A DNA stretch of 5,261 nucleotides from the NCBI GenBank assembly GCA_014379045.1, contig JACMMK010000191.1, positions 1-5,261 on the forward strand, read 5' to 3'. Each line of letters starts with the position of its first letter. The stretch's first letter is position 1. The notes beneath the pieces are model-generated. The model searched no databases. It worked only from the letters and a program-made list of their open reading frames with translations, and was not told where the DNA came from. Source of the stretch: Burkholderiales bacterium. Lineage in GTDB: Bacteria > Pseudomonadota > Gammaproteobacteria > Burkholderiales > CAIKXV01. Both the position numbers and the translations under genes were made by a program. Positions 1 to 5,080 of the stretch are shown one piece after another.

Positions 1-1141
1 CGACCAGCGTCGGCAGGCGTGTCGGGCCGGTCGCCTCGGGTGGCCGCCAGCCGAGACGCACCGGGCTGTGCGCGCGCAGCACCCGGGCATCGTGTCCGAG
101 CTGGCGCAGCCACATCGCGATGATCGGTGCACGCACGCCATCGGTATCGACGAGGATCACCTGCGCCCCGCGCACGCCGACCCATTGATCGGTGGACTGG
201 ATCAACTGGCCGCCCGGCGCGTGCACGGCGCCGTCGAGATGCCCTGCTGCAAACTCCTCTTCGGTGCGCACGTCGAGCAGGTAGGTCGTGCGCGTCGGGT
301 CGGCGAGCAGCCGATCGGCCTCGGCGGCATCGATCACCGGCACGCCGAAGCGCGCGCCGAGTTGCGCCGCCTGCGCCTGCAGCGGTTGCAGATCGGACGG
401 CGCCGGCGGATATCGGCGCTCGGCCGCGCGTTCGAGTTCGCGACCGGACAAGAACCAGCCCTGGGTGCCGTCCTTCAACGCGACCACGCGATTCTCGATA
501 CCGAAGTGGCGCAGCGTCTGCGCCCCGATGATCGAGCGGGTGCGACCCGCGCAGTTGATGACGATCGTCGTCGATGGGTCGGGCGCGAGGGTGCGGGCGC
601 GCAGCGCGAGTTCGCCGTTCGGGCAGCAGATGCCGCCCGGGATGTTCATCTTCCGGTATTCGCTCCACGGGCGGCCATCGAGCACGACCACGTCCTCGCC
701 ACGACTGCGCATCGCGTCGAGTTCGTCGGCCGTGATCCGCGGCGTGTGGCAGGCGTGCTCGACGAGTTCGCCGAAGGTCTTGCTCGGCACGTTGACCCCG
801 GCGAACAGCCGGTACCCCGCCGCCGCCCACGCGGGCGCACCCCCGTCCAGCACCTGAACGTCGCGATAGCCAAGCGCCGAGGCACGGGCTGCGGCGCGCT
901 GCGCAACGTCGCCACGGCCCTCGTCGAACAGCACCATGCGGACCGGTTTGCGTGGCGCCAGACGCTCGAGCTCGAGCTCGAATCGGCTGTACGGCAGCGA
1001 CACCGCATAGAACGGGTGTCCGGTGCCGTACTGGCCGTGTTCGCGCACATCGAAGAAGGCGATCTCGCGCCCGTCGTGCAGGGCGCGTTTCAGCGTCGCG
1101 GCGTCCACCTTGCGCGTCGTTTCAGGCTTCAAGTCGGCCAC
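1..1141 (-). CDS. Multi-domain rhodanese (sulfurtransferase), C-terminus cut by window edge
   Basis: The frame is open for 380 codons from a GTG at 1141 to the left edge, so the 3' end is missing. Three successive rhodanese-like units are readable, at about residues 10-113, 133-236 and 265-365. The first has 'FFDVRE' (29-34) and then 'LFDEGRGD', with Asp73 at the usual catalytic-Cys position. The second has 'VVLDGRPWSEY' (152-162), 'IPGG' (167-170) and the loop 'NCAGRTRS' with Cys197. The third has 'LLDVRTEEEF' (288-297), 'GHLDGAVHAPGG' and 'VDTDGVRA', with Asp332 at the Cys position. Only domain 2 therefore appears able to carry a persulfide. From memory, relatives have about 530 residues and four domains, so a fourth probably lies beyond the edge. 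The family transfers sulfane sulfur from thiosulfate or persulfides, presumably in the cytoplasm since no signal peptide is visible. The gene follows the receptor gene by 8 nt, suggesting cotranscription. The true sulfur donor and acceptor are unknown. Confidence 0.88.
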   Translation of the reverse strand, partial: MADLKPETTRKVDAATLKRALHDGREIAFFDVREHGQYGTGHPFYAVSLPYSRFELELERLAPRKPVRMVLFDEGRGDVAQRAAARASALGYRDVQVLDGGAPAWAAAGYRLFAGVNVPSKTFGELVEHACHTPRITADELDAMRSRGEDVVVLDGRPWSEYRKMNIPGGICCPNGELALRARTLAPDPSTTIVINCAGRTRSIIGAQTLRHFGIENRVVALKDGTQGWFLSGRELERAAERRYPPAPSDLQPLQAQAAQLGARFGVPVIDAAEADRLLADPTRTTYLLDVRTEEEFAAGHLDGAVHAPGGQLIQSTDQWVGVRGAQVILVDTDGVRAPIIAMWLRQLGHDARVLRAHSPVRLGWRPPEATGPTRLPTLV

Positions 1142-1146
1142 GATTT

Positions 1147-1151
1147 TCCTC
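1147..1151 (-). promoter_or_regulatory. Ribosome-binding site of the rhodanese gene, overlapping the receptor stop
   Basis: GAGGA on the minus strand lies 5 nt before the GTG at 1141 and supports that start. It overlaps the TGA stop of the upstream receptor gene (1150-1152), an arrangement typical of translational coupling. Confidence 0.6.
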
Positions 1152-2133
1152 AGTCTGCCCGGATTTTTGCCTGCTGGATCACGCGCGCCCACTTCGCCGT
1201 CTCGGATTTCATGAACGCGCCGAACTGCTCGGGCGTATCGCCGATCGGCTCGGCCCCCAGCGCGAGCAGGCGGTCGCGTACATCGGGCAGGCGCAACACT
1301 TTACCCACGTCGGCCTGCAACCGGTTGACCGTCTCGCGCGCAACCGCAGCCTGGGTGACAAGTCCGAACCAGTTCGTCACGTCGTACCCGGGCAAGGTCT
1401 CGCCGACCGTGGGCACGTCCGGCAACACCGGTGTGCGCTTGGCGCCGAGGGTCGCGATCGCGCGCAGCCGCCCGTCCTTCACGTATTGCAGACCCTGCAC
1501 CAGACTGTCGAACGTGATCGGCACGTGACCGCCGAGCAGGTCGCCGAAGCTCTGCCCGCTGCCCTTGTAGGGCACGTGCACGAGCCTCACCCCGGCCATC
1601 ATGTTGAACAGCTCGGCCCCCAGATGCGGTGCGCCGCCGGCCCCGCTCGATGCATAGTTGATCTCTCCCGAACGCGCCTTCGCGAGGGCGATGATGTCTT
1701 TCACGCTGCGTGCCGGCACCGACGGGTGCACATACAGCATGAAGGTGACCGCGACGACGTTGGTCACCGGCTGCAGATCGCGCTCGATATCGAACGCGAG
1801 CTTGCTGTAGAGCAGCGGATTGACGCTCAGATTGCCGAGGGTGCCGAGAAATACCGTGTAGCCGTCGGGCGGCGCTTTCGCGGCGAACTCGGTGCCGACC
1901 AGTCCGGCGGCGCCCGCGCGATTATCGATGATCACGCTCTGACCCAGCGCTTCGGCGAGCCTGGGCCCGATGATCCGCGCGACCAGATCGGTGCCGCCAC
2001 CGGGCGGAAAGGCGACGATCATGCGGACCGGCTTGGCCGGATACGGTTGAGCGTGGGCCACCTGCACCTGCGACGAACATAGCAGGATGCACGCGCCGGC
2101 CCTCGCCGCGAGCGCAGCGTGTTTGAACTTCAC
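1150..2133 (-). CDS. Bug/TctC-family periplasmic solute-binding receptor
   Basis: This 327-aa protein has the usual length and hallmarks of Bug receptors, the extracytoplasmic component associated with tripartite tricarboxylate transporters. A Sec signal is visible: basic 'MKFKH', a hydrophobic stretch to about residue 20, and probable cleavage after 'VAHA' (A28|Q29). The mature protein opens with 'YPAKPVRMIVAFPPGGGTDL', the family's N-terminal ligand-loop signature. It continues with 'GQSVIIDNRAGAAG', 'PPDGYTVFLGT', 'VPYKG' and 'GAKRTPVLPDVPTVGE', all typical of the family. Cys19 lacks a small residue at -1, so a lipoprotein is unlikely. The start is GTG, chosen for the strong GGGGAGG six bases upstream. 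No TctA or TctB membrane gene is in view, so this is an orphan receptor here, as is common in Burkholderiales. The ligand cannot be read from sequence; family members bind carboxylates, amino acids or nicotinate-like compounds. The adjacent rhodanese makes a sulfur-related ligand possible but unproven. Confidence 0.93.
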   Translation of the reverse strand: MKFKHAALAARAGACILLCSSQVQVAHAQPYPAKPVRMIVAFPPGGGTDLVARIIGPRLAEALGQSVIIDNRAGAAGLVGTEFAAKAPPDGYTVFLGTLGNLSVNPLLYSKLAFDIERDLQPVTNVVAVTFMLYVHPSVPARSVKDIIALAKARSGEINYASSGAGGAPHLGAELFNMMAGVRLVHVPYKGSGQSFGDLLGGHVPITFDSLVQGLQYVKDGRLRAIATLGAKRTPVLPDVPTVGETLPGYDVTNWFGLVTQAAVARETVNRLQADVGKVLRLPDVRDRLLALGAEPIGDTPEQFGAFMKSETAKWARVIQQAKIRAD

Positions 2134-2139
2134 CGGTAA

Positions 2140-2146
2140 CCTCCCC
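2140..2146 (-). promoter_or_regulatory. Strong ribosome-binding site deciding the GTG start of the receptor gene
   Basis: GGGGAGG on the minus strand sits 6 nt before the GTG at 2133. It is a near-perfect Shine-Dalgarno match, and the resulting N-terminus gives a well-formed signal peptide, so both lines support the non-ATG start. Confidence 0.75.
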
Positions 2147-2303
2147 TTCGGACGCCTGTGCTACCGCCTCTGTGCGGGCGATCTCGTCGGCGTGCTTTGG
2201 ACTCTACCTGCGCTCACCGCATTCCTGCAACGAACGCCCGCAACGCCGCCGCCGCTGTGCGCGGGTACGGCACTTGCGCGCCGATCCGGGCTTGCTGGAA
2301 AAC

Positions 2304-2307
2304 GGAG
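2304..2307 (+). promoter_or_regulatory. Ribosome-binding site of the glycine-zipper protein gene
   Basis: GGAG lies 5 nt before the ATG at 2313. It favours this start over the in-frame upstream extension from 2172, whose arginine-rich product does not look like protein. Confidence 0.6.
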
Positions 2308-2312
2308 AATCG

Positions 2313-2894
2313 ATGGGCACAATCGCCTCTGCACGCTTTGACGGACAGGCTGCCGCCGCGCAAACCGTGACCGCGTTGGTCGAAGCCGGCTATCCTCGCG
2401 ATCGCATCTCTACCTTTTATCTCACGCCGCCGGGTGCTCACGATCCTGCCGTCGAGGACGAAGTCATCGCCGACTCCCCCGGCGCCGAAGAGGCAGGTGG
2501 GGGGAGCGCATCGGGGGCCGGGATCGGCGCGGTCGTAGGCGCCGCTGCAGCGGTGGCAGCCACGCCGCTCATCGGTCCGCTGGCGATTGTGGCCGGTGCG
2601 GGCATCGGAGCCTACACCGGCTCGCTGTACGGCGCGCTCGGCGGCATGGAAAACAAATCCGATGGGGCCGACGTGCCGATGAAGGTCGACGACGAACCGG
2701 CGCCGCTGCGCTCGGGCATGGTGGTCGCCGTCATGGTCGATGGCGAGGCCGCTGCCAGCCGCGCGGACGCCCTGTTTCAATCGAATGGGGGCACGCCGTT
2801 CTCGCCTACCAACGGGATGGTGTCCGGCGGCGAGTGGCGCGATTTCGATCCCAAGCGTCTGGCTCAGGTCCCTCAGACCGAGTCCGGGCGCTGA
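2313..2894 (+). CDS. Glycine-zipper membrane protein with GSP17M-like N-terminus
   Basis: This 193-aa protein has three recognisable parts. Residues 1-38 ('MGTIASARFDG...AAQTVTALVEAGYPRDRISTFYLTPPG') resemble the fold found in general stress protein 17M/YflT-like proteins, in which a domain senses or packs beside a short helix. Residues about 63-110 form a long Gly/Ala-rich hydrophobic stretch, including 'GAGIGAVVGAAAA' and 'IVAGAGIGAYTGSLYGALGG'. Its GxxxG spacing is that of a glycine zipper able to form paired membrane helices. Residues about 134-157 ('LRSGMVVAVMVDGEAAASRA') form a second small beta-alpha unit, followed by a polar tail containing 'EWRDFDPKRL'. There is no signal peptide, so the zipper segment would be the membrane anchor. 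Proteins of this build are common, mostly uncharacterised, in Burkholderiales; a role in envelope or stress responses is inference. It is followed after 17 nt by a small gene that may be cotranscribed. Start chosen from GGAG and the loss of sensible sequence upstream. Confidence 0.8.
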   Translation: MGTIASARFDGQAAAAQTVTALVEAGYPRDRISTFYLTPPGAHDPAVEDEVIADSPGAEEAGGGSASGAGIGAVVGAAAAVAATPLIGPLAIVAGAGIGAYTGSLYGALGGMENKSDGADVPMKVDDEPAPLRSGMVVAVMVDGEAAASRADALFQSNGGTPFSPTNGMVSGGEWRDFDPKRLAQVPQTESGR

Positions 2895-2911
2895 TCCGAG
2901 GGTCTGCACCG

Positions 2912-3220
2912 ATGCATCCTGCAATGCGCTCGCAGCGCCGCTTCAAGAAGGGCGCGACACGCACGGGTGGGCCCGCGGGCGATCCCAATCCCCGCGACCT
3001 GACGCTACCCCAGAACAATAACACCGACACCGCCGACGGCGCGGTGCCGCGTCTGCCGCACGAACGTGATGAATCCGCGGATCGCGCTCCCGACGTCGCC
3101 GACCCGGCGGTCGCGCAGGGTGCGCGCGACGTCGAGAGAGGGCTGGTCGACACGGACCGAGCCGATCCGATGAACGAAATCTATCGGCGTCTGAAGGGCA
3201 AGGACAAGACGTCGCCCTGA
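2912..3220 (+). CDS. Small charged conserved hypothetical protein ('PHERDES' type)
   Basis: This 102-aa protein has no known function. Three sections are visible: a basic N-terminus (Arg6, Arg9, Arg10, Lys12, Lys13, Arg17), a polar middle containing 'PQNNNTDTADG' (33-43) and 'PHERDES' (49-55), and a C-terminal part with 'GLVDTDR' (77-83) and 'YRRLKGKDK' (91-99). There is no Cys or Trp, no hydrophobic segment and no signal peptide, so it is probably soluble and largely disordered except for a short C-terminal helix. The 'PHERDES' and 'GLVDTDR' motifs match, from memory, a short protein family recurring in Burkholderiales genomes, which supports a real gene rather than a chance frame. The start at the first ATG follows GAGGG at 2898-2902 with a 9-nt spacing. 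An ATG four codons later (2924) is the alternative. It lies 17 nt after the glycine-zipper gene, so a two-gene operon is likely. Confidence 0.68.
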   Translation: MHPAMRSQRRFKKGATRTGGPAGDPNPRDLTLPQNNNTDTADGAVPRLPHERDESADRAPDVADPAVAQGARDVERGLVDTDRADPMNEIYRRLKGKDKTSP

Positions 3221-3249
3221 GCCCTTCCGGCCGCTCGGCCGTAGACCGG

Positions 3250-3276
3250 TTGAGAGCGCACCACCGCGCGTACTAT
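3250..3276 (+). promoter_or_regulatory. Candidate sigma-70 promoter for the cystathionine beta-lyase gene
   Basis: TTGAGA at 3250-3255 and TACTAT at 3271-3276 match the -35 and -10 consensus in 5/6 and 4/6 positions. The spacer is 15 nt, two shorter than ideal, so the call is tentative. It would give a short 5' leader ahead of the ATG at 3314. No riboswitch-like structure is evident between them. Confidence 0.35.
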
Positions 3277-3313
3277 CCTCGGCTTCTTTCCTGGAACCGC
3301 GCGGGTGGTAGCG

Positions 3314-4525
3314 ATGAGTAGCGACACGGAATCACAGCGAACTCCGGGTGTGCCGGCGTCGGCATTGCACAAGGACACCCGGATCGGCCATGCCGCGAGG
3401 GATCCCGAGCGATTCTCGGGAATGGTGAACCCGCCGGTGTTCCGCGGGTAGACGGTGCTGTTCGAGGACACCGCCAGTTACGAGGGTGTCGATCCGGACG
3501 ACTACAAGGTCATGCGTTACGGCGTACACGGCACGCCGACGACCTTCGCGTTCGAACAGGCCGTGGCGGAGCTAGAAGGCGGCTATGCGGCCGTGGCTCT
3601 CCCTTCGGGCCTCGCCGCGATCACGGCGGCGATGTGCACCTATGCGAAGCACGGCACGCATCTGCTCGTGACCGACAGTGCCTACGGCCCCGCGCGGCGG
3701 TTCTGCGACAAGCGGCTGATCGCAAATGGGGTGGAGGTCGAATACTACGATCCGCTGCTCGGCAGCGACATCGAACGGCTGCTCCGCCCGAACACCTGCG
3801 CGGTTTATTGCGAAGCGCCGGGCTCGATGACCTTCGAGATGCAGGATATCCCGGCGATCGCCGAGGTGGCGCACGCGCATGGCCTGCCGGTGCTCGCCGA
3901 CAACACCTGGGGCACGCCCTACTTCTTTCGCGCCTTCGAGCGCGGCGTCGACGTGTCGATTCATGCAGGCACCAAGTACATCGCCGGACACTCCGACACG
4001 ATGATCGGCGCGATCGTCACCAACGAGCGCCACTGGCTGCCGGTGCGGCGCACGGTGGCCGATTTCGGGATGTGCGTCAGTCCCGACGATTGCTGGCTCG
4101 CGCTGCGCGGTCTACGCACGATCGGCGTGCGCATGCAGCATCAGATGCAGAGCGCGGCGGTGGTCGCGCGCTTCCTCGCCGCGCATCCGCGGGTGTCGCG
4201 CGTGTTGTATCCCGCACTCGAGACCGATCCCGGTCACGCGCTGTGGAAGCGCGACTTCGACGGCGCCGCGTCGTTGTTCGGCGTCGTGCTGAAGCCCGCG
4301 ACCGAGGCCTCGGTGATCGCGCTGATCGATTCGCTCGCGCTGTTCGGAATCGGCTCGAGCTGGGGCGGCTACGAAAGCCTTGCGATCCGCGGCAAGATGA
4401 TCACGCGCAGCGCGAGCCGTTGGCAACCTGAAGGGCCATTGATACGTATCCACGTCGGGCTCGAACATCCGGACGATCTGATCGCCGACCTCGAACAGGG
4501 CCTTGCGCGGCTGATCGCTTCGTAA
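3314..4525 (+). pseudogene. metC: Cystathionine beta-lyase (MetC-type, PLP-dependent) interrupted by an in-frame TAG at codon 46
   Basis: Cystathionine beta-lyase cleaves cystathionine to homocysteine, pyruvate and ammonia in methionine synthesis, using PLP, in the cytoplasm. From the ATG at 3314 (GGTGG five bases upstream), the frame gives a typical N-terminus with 'DTRIGHAARDPERF' (21-34) and 'NPPVFRG' (39-45). It then meets TAG (3449-3451) and continues as 'TVLFEDTASYEG' for 357 clean codons. The total, 403 codons, is normal for the family. Residues matching E. coli MetC are Tyr69 (Y56), Tyr124 (Y111), Asp196 in 'LADNTWG' (D185), the Schiff-base Lys221 in 'HAGTKYIAGHSD' (K210), Trp350 in 'SSWGGYES' (W340) and Arg378 in 'LIRIHVGLE' (R372). 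'YGVHGTPT' replaces the E. coli 'YGRRGTLT'. If translated from the GTG at 3455, a 356-aa protein would keep all these residues but lack the N-terminal arm. It could be a recent pseudogene, an assembly error or a read-through gene. Other trans-sulfuration enzymes are possible, but 'GHSD' and 'SWGG' favour MetC. Confidence 0.88.
3449..3451 (+). other. In-frame TAG codon inside the cystathionine beta-lyase frame
   Basis: The context is GGG-TAG-ACG-GTG-CTG, in phase with both the conserved N-terminus before it and the conserved enzyme body after it. Relatives usually have Ser here ('NPPV...STVLF'), so TCG to TAG is the simplest change. No insertion or deletion is needed to join the two halves. 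The nearest in-frame restart codon is the GTG at 3455, preceded only by a weak purine-rich GCGGG. Confidence 0.9.
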
Positions 4526-4545
4526 CGCGCGGCCTGTTGCATGGC

Positions 4546-4567
4546 GCGCCCGGTGTCTCGCGGGCGC
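4546..4567. terminator. Candidate bidirectional hairpin between convergent genes
   Basis: GCGCCCG (4546-4552) and CGGGCGC (4561-4567) form a perfect 7-bp, all-GC stem with an 8-nt loop. It lies in the 53-nt gap between the stops of the convergent lyase and cupin genes, where a shared terminator is expected. A real U-tract is missing: TGTTCG follows on the plus strand, and the minus side is GC-rich. It is therefore a weak or Rho-assisted candidate at best. Confidence 0.4.
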
Positions 4568-4578
4568 TGTTCGACGCC

Positions 4579-5040
4579 TCAGTTCGCGACGCCGGCCACC
4601 CGCCGCCCGATCTGCGATTCGTTTTCGATCCACACGGTCTGCGCTGCATCGGTGTTGCCTACGCCGATATAGCAGAACACGAGGGCCGCTTCCTCGCTGT
4701 CCGATGCGTTCGAGATGACGTGGATCGCCCCGCTGGGGATGTAGACGAAGTCGCCGCCCTCAAGGATCACCTCGTTGCGCTCGGTGCCGTCGCTCTTCGA
4801 AAAGAACGCACGGATCTTGCCGTGCAGGATGTACCAGCACACGTCGTTGACCGAGTGGTAGTGCGTCGGATTGGGTTTCGCGCCGGCGACGAGCACCGTG
4901 CGGCCCATCGTCGCATTCGCACCGTCGACGGTGCGGTCGCTGATGCCGAAGCCGATGCGCAGCGGCGGTTCATAGGTGACGTCGGTGCCGATCTGCGAAG
5001 GACGGATGACGGTAGGCATCTGGCGGCTGAACGGGACCAT
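4579..5040 (-). CDS. Single-domain cupin protein
   Basis: This 153-aa protein has one cupin barrel. Motif 1 is 'AGAKPNPTHYHSVNDVCWYILHG' in relaxed form: His60 and His62 are clear metal-ligand candidates, and Gly74 closes the motif. Motif 2, at 95-111, is textbook ('GGDFVYIPSGAIHVISN') with Pro102, Gly104, His107 and Asn111. The usual motif-1 Glu is absent; Asp66-Val67 occupy its place. No signal peptide or DNA-binding domain is present, so it is a small cytoplasmic cupin rather than a cupin transcription factor. The reaction cannot be assigned: such proteins include isomerases, dioxygenases, decarboxylases and ligand-binding proteins. The start ATG at 5040 follows CAGGAG with an 8-nt gap; the 39-residue upstream extension is Arg/Ser-rich and overlaps the previous gene, so it was dropped. 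It is the last gene after an oxidoreductase ending 40 nt upstream, probably the same operon, and converges on the lyase. Confidence 0.85.
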   Translation of the reverse strand: MVPFSRQMPTVIRPSQIGTDVTYEPPLRIGFGISDRTVDGANATMGRTVLVAGAKPNPTHYHSVNDVCWYILHGKIRAFFSKSDGTERNEVILEGGDFVYIPSGAIHVISNASDSEEAALVFCYIGVGNTDAAQTVWIENESQIGRRVAGVAN

Positions 5041-5048
5041 CGGCAAGG

Positions 5049-5053
5049 CTCCT
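5049..5053 (-). promoter_or_regulatory. Ribosome-binding site deciding the cupin start
   Basis: AGGAG on the minus strand lies 8 nt before the ATG at 5040 and favours it over the longer reading from 5157. Confidence 0.65.
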
Positions 5054-5080
5054 GGGTCGTGGAAGGTCGAAGAACGTGAA

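Larger units (their letters stand above)
2134..2312. other. Divergent intergenic spacer between receptor and glycine-zipper genes
   Basis: This 179-nt gap lies between divergently transcribed genes and must hold promoters for both directions unless transcription enters from elsewhere. A TTGGAC at 2197-2202 (+) resembles a -35 box, but no acceptable -10 follows at normal spacing. I found no clear operator palindrome or long repeat. Only the two ribosome-binding sites at its ends can be assigned with confidence. Confidence 0.5.

Noticed and set aside
965..981. Nearly three copies of CTCGAG in tandem
   Set aside because: It lies inside the rhodanese gene, encodes a Glu-Leu run at residues 55-59, and is too short to be a functional repeat.
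68..1528. Long 486-codon plus-strand open frame antisense to the rhodanese and receptor genes
   Set aside because: It spans two well-supported minus-strand genes and their junction, is rich in Arg/Ala/His, and shows no domain. It is a GC-rich shadow frame.
2077..2079. Possible lipoprotein cysteine (Cys19) in the receptor signal peptide
   Set aside because: The preceding residues 'ILL' lack the small residue needed at -1, while 'AHA|Q' is a good signal-peptidase I site.
952..2082. 376-codon plus-strand open frame antisense to the receptor
   Set aside because: The composition is typical of reverse-strand noise, and the minus-strand Bug receptor explains the whole stretch.
2172..2312. 47-codon upstream extension of the glycine-zipper gene
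   Set aside because: The extension is Arg/Cys-rich and unlike the rest of the protein. GGAG sits correctly before the ATG at 2313.
3228..3241. Short inverted repeat CGGCC-GCTC-GGCCG after the small charged gene
   Set aside because: It has only 5 bp of stem and no T-run. Such pairs arise by chance in GC-rich DNA, so I do not call a terminator.
3449..3451. Programmed UAG recoding as pyrrolysine
   Set aside because: No pyrrolysine machinery is in view, the lineage is not known for it, and a Ser codon changed by one base is simpler. It remains only a remote alternative.
3572..4033. Minus-strand open frame inside the cystathionine beta-lyase gene
   Set aside because: It is antisense to strongly conserved PLP-enzyme sequence, with no ribosome-binding site or recognisable domain.
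4537..5079. Plus-strand 180-codon open frame antisense to the cupin
   Set aside because: The cupin motifs on the minus strand are unambiguous. The plus-strand product is Asp/Arg/Val-rich without known features.
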